From contig NZ_JOJM01000022.1 of NCBI RefSeq assembly GCF_000720325.1, positions 110,475 through 174,474 of the forward strand: a stretch of 64,000 nucleotides of DNA, read 5' to 3'. The notes beneath the pieces were generated by a model. The model worked only from the letters and a program-made list of their open reading frames with translations. It did not search any database and was not told the DNA's origin. Position numbers and translations under genes: made by a program. The stretch is from Streptomyces sp. NRRL B-1347. Its GTDB lineage: Bacteria > Actinomycetota > Actinomycetes > Streptomycetales > Streptomycetaceae. Shown piece by piece: positions 50,356-59,416 of this stretch. Position 1 is the first letter of the stretch. Each line of letters opens with the position of its first letter.

Positions 50356-50988
50356 ATGGCCCAGAAGACCGCACCTGACTCCACGCGCCGCAGCGAGCGT
50401 TCGCGCCGCGCGATCTACGACGCCGCTCTCGCCCTGGTCGGCGAGGTCGGCTACGGCAAGATGACCATCGAGGCGATCGCCGCCCGCGCGGGCGTCGGCA
50501 AGCAGACCATCTACCGCTGGTGGCCCTCCAAGAGCGCCGTCCTGCTCGACGCCTTCCTCGACCTCGCCGACCAGGCCAACGCCCAGCTCAGCGAGGAGGC
50601 CGGGCTCGCGGAGCCCGCGACCGCCATCCCGGACACCGGTGACCTGGAAGCCGACCTCAAGTACGTGCTGCGCGCCACCGTCGACGAGATGACCGACCCC
50701 AAGTTCGACGCCCCGGCCCGCGCGCTCGCCGCCGAGGGCGTCGTCAACCAGGAGCTCGGCGTCGAATTCGTCGAGAAGCTCCTCGAACCCCAGCTCCAGC
50801 ACTACGTGAAGCGGCTGCGCCTGAGCCAGGACCGCGGCGAGATCGCCGCCCACGTCGACCCGCGCATCGCCCTCGAACTGTGGACGGGCCCGCTCGCCCA
50901 GCGCTGGATGCAGCGCACGGGCCCGCTCACGCACGCGTACGCCGACACGCTCGTCGAGTACGCCCTGTACGGCATCGCACCCCGCTGA
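50356..50988 (+). CDS. TetR-family regulator
   Basis: A 210-residue regulator. The helix-turn-helix (RRAIYDAALALVGEVGYGKM, IEAIAARAGVGKQTIYRWWP) is at 17-60, followed by a TetR_C-type ligand domain. GKQTIYRWWPSKSAV is the subgroup that often controls exporters. ATG at 50356 lies 22 bp after the third GAGACG/CGTCTC operator, so it almost certainly represses itself and the divergent DUF6243 gene. No exporter gene is adjacent. Confidence 0.93.
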   Translation: MAQKTAPDSTRRSERSRRAIYDAALALVGEVGYGKMTIEAIAARAGVGKQTIYRWWPSKSAVLLDAFLDLADQANAQLSEEAGLAEPATAIPDTGDLEADLKYVLRATVDEMTDPKFDAPARALAAEGVVNQELGVEFVEKLLEPQLQHYVKRLRLSQDRGEIAAHVDPRIALELWTGPLAQRWMQRTGPLTHAYADTLVEYALYGIAPR

Positions 50989-51009
50989 CCCGGCACCGCG
51001 CGGCGCGGA

Positions 51010-51888
51010 TCACCGCCGGTTGAGCGGCCCGAGGAAGCGCCGCGCCGCCTTCTTGCCGCCCTTGACCGGCGTCCGCGAAAGCAGCCCCGGGGCGTCCGTG
51101 ATCACGCCGTTGCAGCCGAGCCTGAGCACCCGGTCGCGCTGCGCGGGCGTGGTCACCGTGTGCGCCCACACGCGCGGGATGCCGGAGTTCACCGCCCGCC
51201 GCAGGTCCTCGTCGCGCGCCTTGTAGTCCACGTCCAGTACGTCGACGAACGACGCCCAGCGCTCGGGGCGGTCCGTGCGCAGCTGCTGCTTCGACCGCCA
51301 CAGCTGCGCGAGCAGGCCCAGGTGGTGCGCGCGCCTGGCCACCCAGGGCTTGTTGGAGTTCACGAACACCGAGCGGGCCAGGCCGCGCTCGTGGATCAGG
51401 GCGCTCAGCCGGTTCAGGCTCTCCGGGTCCTTCGCCTCCAGCATCAGCATGACCCGCCCGCCGAACCGGTCGAGGACCTCCGTCACCGTCGGCGGCCGCT
51501 CGATCCGCCAGAGGCCCGGCACGTGCCGCTGCGGCCGCAGCCGCACGTGCTGCCACTCGCGGGCCGTCAGCAGGTTCACCGGGCCCGTCGCGTACGTCGT
51601 GCGGTCCAGGGTCGCGTCGTGCAGGACCACGAGGGTGCCGTCGGCCAGCATCCGCGTATCGGCGTCGATGACCTGCGCCGTGCCCCGCTCGAACGCCGCC
51701 ACCAGGCCCGACATGCTGTTCTCCGGCACCTCCAGGGCGCCGCCCCGGTGCGCGGTGTGGACGAACGGCGGCAGCGCGTCGACCGTGAGCGGGCCGCCGC
51801 CCCACTCCAGCGGGGCCAGGAAGGCGGTGGGCCCGGTGAGGGCCAGGGCGGTGACGCCCGAGAGTGACAGCACAGTCCGTGTGACCAT
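51010..51888 (-). CDS. Glycerophosphodiester phosphodiesterase
   Basis: A 292-residue GDPD. The family motifs are in order: AHRGGALEVPENSM, DADTRMLADGTLVVLHDATL, MLMLEAKDPESL and a C-terminal WAHTVTTPAQ ... GCNGVITDAPGLL. A hydrophobic start (TVLSLSGVTALALTGPTAFL) may export or anchor it. It should split glycerophosphodiesters into glycerol 3-phosphate and an alcohol. ATG at 51888 was chosen; GTG at 51897 is an alternative. It converges on the TetR gene. Confidence 0.92.
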   Translation of the reverse strand: MVTRTVLSLSGVTALALTGPTAFLAPLEWGGGPLTVDALPPFVHTAHRGGALEVPENSMSGLVAAFERGTAQVIDADTRMLADGTLVVLHDATLDRTTYATGPVNLLTAREWQHVRLRPQRHVPGLWRIERPPTVTEVLDRFGGRVMLMLEAKDPESLNRLSALIHERGLARSVFVNSNKPWVARRAHHLGLLAQLWRSKQQLRTDRPERWASFVDVLDVDYKARDEDLRRAVNSGIPRVWAHTVTTPAQRDRVLRLGCNGVITDAPGLLSRTPVKGGKKAARRFLGPLNRR

Positions 51889-52058
51889 GGCGACCACCGT
51901 AGGAGTGGAAATCGCCTCTTCGCCCGCAATGACGCGCTATGTCACCCCCCGCCTTGCATCACCCCAGCTACCCCGGATGTGGGCTACGGCCACCCGAGGA
52001 GCAGGATGGTGGGACCATAGGTCATGCTGTTCCGCACAATGGCGAGGTGAGGGGATAG

Positions 52059-52805
52059 ATGGGCGCAGAGTTCGGCCGGACGTCCGGCGCGCAGAGCAGG
52101 ATCTCCCAATGGCTTCGCCGACGGTCACGTGCGGGCGCGGACGGCGACGCCGAGGCCACGCGCCGTGAGGACCTGCTGCTCGCCGTCGCCGCCGCGGGAC
52201 TGCCGCTCGCCCCGGCCGCGCACCCCGCCGGTTACCGCTGTTCCTGCGACCGCATCGGCTGTCCCACGCCCGCCCGGCACCCCGTCTCCTTCGCCTGGCA
52301 GACCCAGTCCACCACCGACCGCGCGCAGATCGAGCGCTGGTCGCGGCACCAGCCGCAGGCCAACTTCATCACCGCGACCGGCATGGTGCACGACGTCCTC
52401 GACGTGCCGCTGGAGGCCGGGCGCGCCGCTCTCGAGCGGCTGCTGGCCGACGGGATCGACGTCGGGCCCGTCGCCGAGTCCGAGGGGTCGCACGGACAGG
52501 GGCGGCTGCTCTTCTTCACCGCGACGCGCGGGACGCCGGAGGACGAGGACGAGTGGTGGCCCTGCGAGCTGGACTGCCACCCCGAGACGATGGACGAGCA
52601 CCCGGGGCTGCGGTGGCACTGCCGCGGGTCCTATGTGCTCGTGCCGCCCGCGCGACTGCCCGGTGACCTCGCGGTCGGCTGGGTGCGGGGGCCCGAGTTC
52701 CCGCTGCCCGACCCGCTGACGCTCCTGGAGATCCTCACCGACGAATGCGCCCGGTACGCGGGGGAGCCGCAGGGGGACGTGGCCGCCTGGCCCTTGCGCG
52801 GCTGA
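52059..52805 (+). CDS. Bifunctional primase/polymerase-like (prim-pol N-terminal) protein
   Basis: A 248-residue protein. AGYRCSCDRIGCPTPARHPV is the Cys-rich segment typical of the actinobacterial prim-pol-like family (C-x-C-x4-GC-x2-P), and GMVHDVLDVPLEAGRAALER continues the fold. In true prim-pols the acidic catalytic residues follow in a DVD-type motif; here the equivalent reads VLDVP, so activity is doubtful. No helicase or replication gene is adjacent, so it is not part of an obvious plasmid. ATG at 52059. A role in DNA repair or stress is possible. Confidence 0.85.
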   Translation: MGAEFGRTSGAQSRISQWLRRRSRAGADGDAEATRREDLLLAVAAAGLPLAPAAHPAGYRCSCDRIGCPTPARHPVSFAWQTQSTTDRAQIERWSRHQPQANFITATGMVHDVLDVPLEAGRAALERLLADGIDVGPVAESEGSHGQGRLLFFTATRGTPEDEDEWWPCELDCHPETMDEHPGLRWHCRGSYVLVPPARLPGDLAVGWVRGPEFPLPDPLTLLEILTDECARYAGEPQGDVAAWPLRG

Positions 52806-52823
52806 GCCCCCGGCGGGGCGCGG

Positions 52824-53798
52824 CTACTCGCCCTTCGCCCCCACCAGGCCCTGCATGCGGCCCAGTATCGTGACCTCGCCCTTGGCCCCGGGGGTCAGGG
52901 AGACCTGGTTCGAGACGCGTTCCAGGGTGACGGACTGCTTGGCCTCGCCCTTCATGAGGGCCTTGACGTCCGGTTCCACGTCGACCGTGAGGCCCTTGGA
53001 CGCGGTCTGCTTCTCGTAGTGGTGGGTGGAGAAGAAGACGAGCGCGCCGCCGTCGCGGGTGCGCAGGCCTATGGGGGCGAACGCGCCGGCGTTGCGTGGC
53101 TCGTCCAGGTACTGCACGGCGAGGCCGAGGCGCTTGCTGTTCTTGTCGCGGGCGGCCTTCCACTGCGTGGTGTGCGGGCCCGCGGCGAACGCGTCGCCGC
53201 CCGACTTCAGGAACGCCGTGTACTCCTCGCCGAGGCGCCGGGGCGCCATCGCGAGACCGGCCTGGTCGACGGCGACCGGCTGCGCGAACCCGTCCCCGTC
53301 CTTCTTCAGGTCCGGGATCCGGTCGGGAAGGACCAGGTTCAGATACGTGGCCTCCCACAGCTGGTCCCCGCTGCCGCGGGTGAAGACGATCAGCCAGCGG
53401 TAGCCGTGCGGCTTGCGGTTGCTGAGGGCGCTGACGACGAAGAACCGGGGCCAGCCCGCCTTCTTCGGGATGGCGTACTCGACGTCCGAGAACCGCAGCG
53501 GCACGTGCCGGGCGTTGCCGTCCGGGTGCTGCGCGCGCCGCGCCTTCAGGCCCGCCTGGTTGATGGCGCCGAGCGGGCCGGTGACGCGGGCCGCGTCCAG
53601 GGCGGGGTCGTAGGCCTCGTCGGCCTTGTTGTAGGCGCGCAGGAACTCCTTGAGGGCGCGGGCCGCCTCGGCCTTGGTCGCCGTGGGGATGACCTCGCGC
53701 TCCCCGTGCACCGTCACGCATCCGCTCGCCGTCACCGACAGGGCGAGTGCCGCTGCCGCCGAGGCACCGAACCGCCCGAGCCTGCGCACCCTGATCAT
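52824..53798 (-). CDS. Hypothetical lipoprotein downstream of the FTR1-like gene
   Basis: A 324-residue protein. The signal ends in the lipobox TASGC (Cys27), giving a membrane-anchored exported protein. The mature part has mixed helix and strand (AARALKEFLRAYNKADEAYD, HGYRWLIVFTRGSGDQLWEA, GGALVFFSTHHYEKQTAS). I recognise no iron-binding motif such as those of EfeO. ATG at 53798 follows AAGGGG. It starts 36 bp after the FTR1-like gene on the same strand, so the two are likely cotranscribed. Confidence 0.85.
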   Translation of the reverse strand: MIRVRRLGRFGASAAAALALSVTASGCVTVHGEREVIPTATKAEAARALKEFLRAYNKADEAYDPALDAARVTGPLGAINQAGLKARRAQHPDGNARHVPLRFSDVEYAIPKKAGWPRFFVVSALSNRKPHGYRWLIVFTRGSGDQLWEATYLNLVLPDRIPDLKKDGDGFAQPVAVDQAGLAMAPRRLGEEYTAFLKSGGDAFAAGPHTTQWKAARDKNSKRLGLAVQYLDEPRNAGAFAPIGLRTRDGGALVFFSTHHYEKQTASKGLTVDVEPDVKALMKGEAKQSVTLERVSNQVSLTPGAKGEVTILGRMQGLVGAKGE

Positions 53799-53834
53799 GG
53801 GACCCCTTCGCCTACCCGTTTCCGGGCCCGAACC

Positions 53835-54614
53835 CTATCGGGACCCCGCCGGGCCCCGGCGCGGGGGCGCCGTCAGGAACACCGCGAGGGCCGCCACCAG
53901 ATACAGCGACCAGACGGCGGCCTGCAGGACCGTCGGCTGCGGCGGCAGGACGAACACGCCCTCCAGGAGAGCGCCGTACCAACTGTCCTGCGGAATCGCC
54001 GCACCGACGTCGAACGCCTTGTCCTCCAGGCCGCCGAGGAGCCGCGCCACCTGGAAGGCGCGCACGCCGTGCGCGAGGAAGCCCGCCGCCGGCACGAGGA
54101 GCAGCGCCCCGGCCCAGGTGAGGAACGCGGCGCCGCCGACGCGCAGGAGGCCGCGGCAGCAGAGCAGGCCGAGCGCGGCCGCGGTGAACAGGCCCAGGAC
54201 CACGGCGAGCAGCGGCGTGTACGTGCCGTCGTCCGCCGTGCGCACGGCGGCCCAGACGAGCAGGGAGGTCTCCAGGCCCTCGCGGCCCACGGCCAGGAAC
54301 GCCGCCGCGGCCGGCGCGGCCGTGCTCGTCCGGGCGGTGTGCCGTGCCCGCAGGGCCAGCCACGTCACGAGCGCCGCCGTAAGGACCGAGAGGGAGCCGC
54401 CGAGCACCTCCCGCGCCTCGAACGTCAGCTCCCGCGAGCCGAAGGTGAGGGCGCAGCCGAAGCCGAGGAACAGCGCCGCCGCGCCACCGGCGCCGGTCCA
54501 CACCGGGGCAAGCGCGTCCCGGCGCCCCGCCCTCACCAGATGCGCGACGAGGACGCACACCACGAGCCCGGCCGCCAGGCCCGCCCGCAGGCCGATCAGA
54601 TAGCTGCCGAACAC
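53835..54614 (-). CDS. FTR1/EfeU-like iron permease with a lost first REGLE motif
   Basis: A 259-residue membrane protein with about seven helices. The second REXXE motif is intact (VGREGLETSLLVW, R111-E115). The first, which in FTR1/EfeU proteins reads LREGLE near the N-terminus, is here YLIGLRAGLAAGLVVC: both Glu are Ala. As these Glu bind iron during transport, the protein may be impaired or altered. GTG at 54614 follows GGAAGG. The usual EfeO and EfeB partners are missing; a lipoprotein gene follows instead. A heme uptake operon lies upstream. Confidence 0.9.
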   Translation of the reverse strand: MFGSYLIGLRAGLAAGLVVCVLVAHLVRAGRRDALAPVWTGAGGAAALFLGFGCALTFGSRELTFEAREVLGGSLSVLTAALVTWLALRARHTARTSTAAPAAAAFLAVGREGLETSLLVWAAVRTADDGTYTPLLAVVLGLFTAAALGLLCCRGLLRVGGAAFLTWAGALLLVPAAGFLAHGVRAFQVARLLGGLEDKAFDVGAAIPQDSWYGALLEGVFVLPPQPTVLQAAVWSLYLVAALAVFLTAPPRRGPAGSR

Positions 54615-54737
54615 CGCTCATGCCTTCCCGGTGCACAGCGCACGGCTCCACCAGTCGCCCTCGTCCCGCCCCCGGACGGGATGACGTAGACCGCCGAACC
54701 CGCGCGGGGGATGTACGCGGGAGGCGATCAGATGTCG

Positions 54738-55574
54738 TCAGCCGGCCCCGCGCACCGGTGTGACCAGTGGCTTTCCGGTACGAGGATGGGGGAACACCTC
54801 GATCGGCTGGCGGTACACGCCGGACAGCAGCTCCGCGTCGAACACCTCGCAGGAGGCGCCGTCCGCCGCCACGGTCCCGCCCTGGAGCACCACCGCCCGG
54901 TCCGCGTACGCCGCCGCGAGTCCCAGGTCGTGCAGCACGACGACCACCGCGTCCCCGGCGGCGGCGCGCTCCCGGCAGATCCTGAGGACCAGCTCCTGGT
55001 GGCGCAGGTCGAGCGCGGCGGTCGGCTCGTCGAGCAGCAGCAGCGGCGCCCGCTGGGCGAGCACCCGGGCGAGCGCGACCCGGGCCCGCTCGCCGCCGCT
55101 GAGCGCGGAGAACGGCCGCGCCGCGAACTCGGCGACCTCCGTGGCGGCCATCGCCTCGCGCACCACCTCGTCGTCGTCCTCCTCCAGGCGGGTCCCGGCC
55201 CAGGGTGCGCGCCCCATCCGGACGACGTCCTCGACGGGGAAGGGGAACGACAGCGTCGCCGACTGCGGCAGCACCGCCCGGCGCAGCGCCAGTTCGGGAG
55301 CGGGCCAGTCCCCGGCCGCCCGGCCGCAGATCCGCACGGTGCCCGAGGCGACGGGCAGATCGGCGGCGAGCGCGGCCAGGAGGGTGGACTTCCCCGCGCC
55401 GTTGGGGCCGACGAGGGCGAGCACCTCGCCCGCGCGGGCCGCCACCGAGACGCCCTTGAGGACCTCACGACCGCCGAGCGCGAGCCGCGCGTCCAGGGCC
55501 TCGGCGAGGGCGTCGCCGGGCGCCACGGGCCCGGGCACCGCGCGCTCGCGCACGCCGAAGAGCCGCCCGATCAT
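54738..55574 (-). CDS. hmuV: Heme ABC transporter ATP-binding protein
   Basis: A 278-residue ATPase. Walker A is GPNGAGKST (56-64), the Q loop VLPQSATLSFPFPVEDVVRM, the signature SALSGGERARVAL, Walker B LLLLDEPTAALDL, and the H loop VVVLHDLG. The N-terminal 25 residues are extra. It powers heme import together with the permease whose stop overlaps its ATG by 4 bp. It is the last gene of the hmuTUV operon. Confidence 0.94.
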   Translation of the reverse strand: MIGRLFGVRERAVPGPVAPGDALAEALDARLALGGREVLKGVSVAARAGEVLALVGPNGAGKSTLLAALAADLPVASGTVRICGRAAGDWPAPELALRRAVLPQSATLSFPFPVEDVVRMGRAPWAGTRLEEDDDEVVREAMAATEVAEFAARPFSALSGGERARVALARVLAQRAPLLLLDEPTAALDLRHQELVLRICRERAAAGDAVVVVLHDLGLAAAYADRAVVLQGGTVAADGASCEVFDAELLSGVYRQPIEVFPHPRTGKPLVTPVRGAG

Positions 55575-56665
55575 GCCCAACCCCCTTGCTTGCGACGGGT
55601 CCTGCGCAGCAGCCAGAAGAAGAACGGGCTGCCGAACAGCGCGGTGAGGACGCCGAGCGGCAGCTCGGCGGGGGCGGCCACGGTACGGGCCGCGAGGTCG
55701 GCGCCGACGAGCACCACGGCCCCGCCGAGCGCGCTGCCCGGCACCAGGAAGCGGTGCCCGGGACCGGCCGCCATCCGCAGCAGGTGCGGCACGAGCAGCC
55801 CCACGAACGTGATGATCCCGGCCACCGCCACGGCCGCCGCGGTGAGCAGCGCCACCACGAGCACCAGGACGATCCGCAGCCGCTCCACGTCCACGCCCAG
55901 GTGCCGCGCGGGCCGTTCGCCGAGCGCGAGCAGGTCCAGCTTGCGGGCGTACAGGGGCGCGACGAGCAGCCCGGCCGCCGCGCACGGCAGGACGGCGAGC
56001 ACCTTCGGCCAGGTGGCCTGGGCGAGCGAGCCGAGCTGCCAGAACGTGATCTGCGAGACCTGGGCGTTGTCGGCGAAGAAGATGAACAGGCCGATCAGCG
56101 CGCCCGCGAAGGCGTTCACGGCGATGCCGGTGAGGATCAGCGTCACCACTTCGCTGCGGCCGCCCTCGCGCGACAGGGCGTACACGAGCAGCACGGTGAC
56201 GAGTCCGGCGACGAACGCGCAGACCGTGACGGTCCAGTTGCCGAAGAAGCTCAGGCCGAGCGCGATCGAGGCGACCGCGCCCACGGCCGCGCCGGAGGAG
56301 ATCCCGATGACGCCCGGCTCGGCCAGCGGATTGCCGAACACGCCCTGCATCAGCGCGCCCGCGCAGCCCAGCGACGCGCCGACGAGCAGCGCGAGCGTCA
56401 CGCGCGGAAGGCGTACGTTCCACAGCACGCTCTCCGGCACCCGGTCGAGCGCGTGCCCGCCGAGGCCGACGCGGTGCCGGACGGAGGCGAGGACGTCGCC
56501 GAGCGGGATGTCGTACGCGCCGAGCCCCGCGGACAGCAGGCCCAGCACGACGAGCGCGGCGGCCAGGGCCGCGGTGATCAGCGCGGGCGTGCCGCGCCGC
56601 CCGCGCCGGGCGGTGGCCGTCTCCCGCGCGGGGGCCGCGGCGGGCGGCTTGCTCACGAGCGTCAC
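55571..56665 (-). CDS. hmuU: Heme ABC transporter permease (FecCD/BtuC family)
   Basis: A 364-residue permease with about nine or ten helices. LPRVTLALLVGASLGCAGAL then MQGVFGNPLAEPGVIGISSG is the family signature, and GLVVPH-type sequence appears as VGLLVPHLLRMAAGPGHRF (coupling region). It passes heme through the membrane. GTG at 56665 overlaps the stop of the binding protein by 4 bp. A basic, Ala-rich cytoplasmic start precedes the first helix. Confidence 0.94.
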   Translation of the reverse strand: MTLVSKPPAAAPARETATARRGRRGTPALITAALAAALVVLGLLSAGLGAYDIPLGDVLASVRHRVGLGGHALDRVPESVLWNVRLPRVTLALLVGASLGCAGALMQGVFGNPLAEPGVIGISSGAAVGAVASIALGLSFFGNWTVTVCAFVAGLVTVLLVYALSREGGRSEVVTLILTGIAVNAFAGALIGLFIFFADNAQVSQITFWQLGSLAQATWPKVLAVLPCAAAGLLVAPLYARKLDLLALGERPARHLGVDVERLRIVLVLVVALLTAAAVAVAGIITFVGLLVPHLLRMAAGPGHRFLVPGSALGGAVVLVGADLAARTVAAPAELPLGVLTALFGSPFFFWLLRRTRRKQGGWA

Positions 56666-57672
56666 TCGGCGTCCCCGTACAGCTGGTCCACGAGGGAGGC
56701 GAGCACCCGGTCCGTGCGCGGGCCGTAGTTGAGGAGCACGCCGTCCTCGACGGAGACGACGCGGCGGTCCATGCCCGCCGGGGTCTCGGCCACGCCCGGG
56801 ATCTTCACCAGGCCCTCGACGCCGCCGACCGAGTCGAGGCCCTTGGACATCACCAGGATCGCGTCCGGCGCGGCCTTCGCGAGGGCCTCGCTGGTGATCG
56901 CCGTGAAGTCCTTCCTCAGGCCCGACTCCTTGCCCGCGTCGACCGCGCCCGCCGCTTCGAGCAGCGATGAGGCGCCCGAATCGCGGCCGCCGAGCAGATA
57001 GACGGAGGCCGAGCCGCGCAGATAGAGGAAGGCCACGCGCGGCTTCTTCCCCTTCTCCGGCACGGACCGGCGCACCTTGTCGAGCCGCGCTTCCGTACGG
57101 GAGGTGAGGGCCGCGCCCGCCTTCGGCACGCCGAGGGCCTCCGCGACCGCCTCGATGCGCGGGCCGACGTCGTCCAGGCCCTTGGCCGGGTCGAGGACGA
57201 CGAGCGGGATGCCCGCGTCCCTGATCTGGTCGACGGCCTCCGCCGGTCCCGTCGTGCTCTCGGCGAGGACGACGGTCGGCTTCAGGGAGAGCACGCTCTC
57301 CGCCGACACGTCGTGGGCCCGCGTCACCACGGGCAGCTTCTCGGCCTGCTCGAAGGTGGCGGTGATGTCCCGGGCCACGACGCTCTTGCCCAGGCCGAGC
57401 GTGAACACGATCTCGTTCAGGCTGCCGCTGAGCGGCACGATGCGGCTGGTGTCCTCGACCGTGACCTTCTTGCCGTCCGCGGAGTCGACGGTCACCGGGA
57501 GCTTCGGCCCCGGCGTCTTCGTGAGCGGTTCGAGGCGGTCGGCGTGGGCGGCCTTCGCCCCCGTGCGCTTGCCCGCCGAGCCGCCGTCATCTGCGGATCC
57601 GCATCCGGCGAGGGTGAGGGCGAGTACGGCCGCCAAGGCGCCGGCCGTCCGGAGTGAGCGCGGCTTACGCAC
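56662..57672 (-). CDS. hmuT: Heme-binding ABC transporter lipoprotein
   Basis: A 336-residue lipoprotein with the lipobox LAGC (Cys24). The class III fold shows RIVPLSGSLNEIVFTLGLGK, ESVLSLKPTVVLAESTTGPA and a C-terminal lobe with PDAILVMSKGLDSVGG, wording typical of HmuT rather than siderophore proteins. It should take heme from the HtaA-type surface proteins encoded divergently and pass it to the permease. GTG at 57672. A near-perfect iron box lies 49 bp upstream. Confidence 0.93.
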   Translation of the reverse strand: MRKPRSLRTAGALAAVLALTLAGCGSADDGGSAGKRTGAKAAHADRLEPLTKTPGPKLPVTVDSADGKKVTVEDTSRIVPLSGSLNEIVFTLGLGKSVVARDITATFEQAEKLPVVTRAHDVSAESVLSLKPTVVLAESTTGPAEAVDQIRDAGIPLVVLDPAKGLDDVGPRIEAVAEALGVPKAGAALTSRTEARLDKVRRSVPEKGKKPRVAFLYLRGSASVYLLGGRDSGASSLLEAAGAVDAGKESGLRKDFTAITSEALAKAAPDAILVMSKGLDSVGGVEGLVKIPGVAETPAGMDRRVVSVEDGVLLNYGPRTDRVLASLVDQLYGDAE

Positions 57673-57720
57673 CGAAGTCCACCGTCCTGTCGTGTGGTTC
57701 CCTGATGACGAGATCTTAGT

Positions 57721-57739
57721 TTAGGTTAGCCTTACCTAA
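57721..57739. promoter_or_regulatory. Iron box between hmuT and htaA
   Basis: TTAGGTTAGCCTTACCTAA matches the consensus TTAGGTTAGGCTAACCTAA at 17 of 19 positions and is a near-perfect palindrome. It lies between the divergent hmuT and htaA-like genes, so one DmdR/IdeR-type site probably controls both directions. Confidence 0.92.
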
Positions 57740-57822
57740 CGATCTAGGCCTCGCTGGTCACTGCTCGGCGCTTCTCGCGCCTGTTCGTCATTGCTCGTCA
57801 CCGTTCCTCTTGGAGGGGTCCC

Positions 57823-59367
57823 ATGCCGTCGTCCAGACCGTCGCGAGCGCGCCGCGGCCACGGCGCCCGCGCCATCGTCGTGGCTGTTCTCGCCGGACTC
57901 GCCGCCGCGCTGCTCCCGGCGGCCGCCGCCCACGCCGAGGAACGCACCGTGCGCGGCGGCAGACTCGACTGGGGCATCAAGTCCTCTTTCCAGAGCTACG
58001 TCACCGGGCCCATCGCGCACGGCAGTTGGAACCTCCAGGGCGGCGCCGCCACCGTCGGCGGCAGCCAGTTCCGCTTCCACTCGGCCCAGGGGTCCTACGA
58101 CCCGGCGAGCGGGGCCTTCAGCGCCGGGTTCTCGGGCGGGGTGCACTTCACCGGCCACAAGAAGGGCTCCTCGTACCAGCTCGACCTGACGATCAGCCGC
58201 CCCACCGTGAAGGTCTCCGGCGGCTCCGGCACGCTCTACGCCGACATGGTCAGCAAGGCCAAGGGCACCGGGAAGGTCACCTCGACCGCGCAGGTGCCGC
58301 TCGCCTCGCTGAACCTCTCCGGCATCAACATGAAGGGCGGCTCGGGCCCGATCGCCCTCACCAACATCCCCGCCACGCTCACCGCGCAGGGCGCGAAGGC
58401 CTTCGCCGGGTACTACACGGCGGGCACGCGGCTCGACCCGGTCAGCCTCTCCACGGACCTCGCCGCGGCCACCGGCAAGAAGCCCGCCGACAAGCCGTCG
58501 AAGAAGCCCGGGGATCCCGGTGACTCCGGCGCCAAGGACAGCAAGGACGGCAAGGACGGCAAGGACGGCAAGAAGGACGCCAAGGGCAAGAAGGCGAAGG
58601 CCGCAGGGCGCTTCGAGGACGCCGCCGTCGACTGGGGCGTGCGCCGCACCTTCCGCGAGTACGTCTCCGGATCCATCGCCAAGGGCAAGTGGACCCTGAC
58701 GTCCGGTGCCCAGGACGGTGGCGCGCTGTTCCGCTTCCCGCGCGGCGAGGGCTCGTACGACGAGAAGAAGCGCACCCTCGACGCCGACTTCACCGGTGCC
58801 GTCCGCTTCACCGGGAAGCACGGGCTCGACATCGGCCTGAGCCGGGTCGCGGTCGGCGTCAAGGACGGCAAGGGCACGCTCTACGCCGACGTCGACAGCG
58901 GGGACTTCACCAAGAAGAAGGCGCCGCTCGTCACCTTCACCGGCGCCGGTCTCGCGGGCCTGAAGCCCAAGGACGGCCTCATCGCCGTCACCGAGGCGCC
59001 CGCGAAGCTCACCGCCGACGGGGCCAGGGCGTTCGGCTCCATGTACAAGGCGGGCACCGCGATGGACCCCGTCTCGCTGGCCGTCGCCGTCGACGAGAAG
59101 GCGGAGCTGCCCGCGCTCCCGGACCTCGGCTCGGCCGCGGAGTCCGGGTCCGCGAAGTCCCCGGACGCCGCGAAGGACGCCCGGCCGAAGACGGAGCAGG
59201 CCGCGAAGTCCGCCGACGACACGTCGGACTCGTCCGCCGCCCTGCCGATCACCGTCGGCGCCGTCGCCGCCCTGCTCGTCGCGGCAGCGATCGCCTTCGG
59301 CATCGTCCGCAAGCGGCGCGCGACCCGCACGGCGGGCACCCCGGACGACTCCGTCGGCACCCCCTGA
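57823..59367 (+). CDS. htaA: HtaA-domain heme-binding surface protein, two domains and a C-terminal membrane anchor
   Basis: A 514-residue protein. After a signal peptide (cut near AHAEE) come two HtaA domains (about 44-205 and 268-420), each opening with LDWGIKSSFQSYV or VDWGVRRTFREYV, the family start that carries the conserved Tyr used for heme. A Lys/Asp-rich linker (KDSKDGKDGKDGKKDAK) joins them. LPITVGAVAALLVAAAIAFG near 465 is a transmembrane anchor with a basic tail. It should bind heme at the cell surface. ATG at 57823 follows TTGGAGGGG. Confidence 0.93.
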   Translation: MPSSRPSRARRGHGARAIVVAVLAGLAAALLPAAAAHAEERTVRGGRLDWGIKSSFQSYVTGPIAHGSWNLQGGAATVGGSQFRFHSAQGSYDPASGAFSAGFSGGVHFTGHKKGSSYQLDLTISRPTVKVSGGSGTLYADMVSKAKGTGKVTSTAQVPLASLNLSGINMKGGSGPIALTNIPATLTAQGAKAFAGYYTAGTRLDPVSLSTDLAAATGKKPADKPSKKPGDPGDSGAKDSKDGKDGKDGKKDAKGKKAKAAGRFEDAAVDWGVRRTFREYVSGSIAKGKWTLTSGAQDGGALFRFPRGEGSYDEKKRTLDADFTGAVRFTGKHGLDIGLSRVAVGVKDGKGTLYADVDSGDFTKKKAPLVTFTGAGLAGLKPKDGLIAVTEAPAKLTADGARAFGSMYKAGTAMDPVSLAVAVDEKAELPALPDLGSAAESGSAKSPDAAKDARPKTEQAAKSADDTSDSSAALPITVGAVAALLVAAAIAFGIVRKRRATRTAGTPDDSVGTP

Positions 59368-59416
59368 ACCACCTCACCCCCACCTCCCCCTCCCTCCACG
59401 CAAGGAGCACACTGAC

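Noticed and set aside
52059..52805. Plasmid or prophage replication gene
   Set aside because: It is prim-pol-like but has no helicase, integrase or phage genes nearby and sits among ordinary chromosomal genes.
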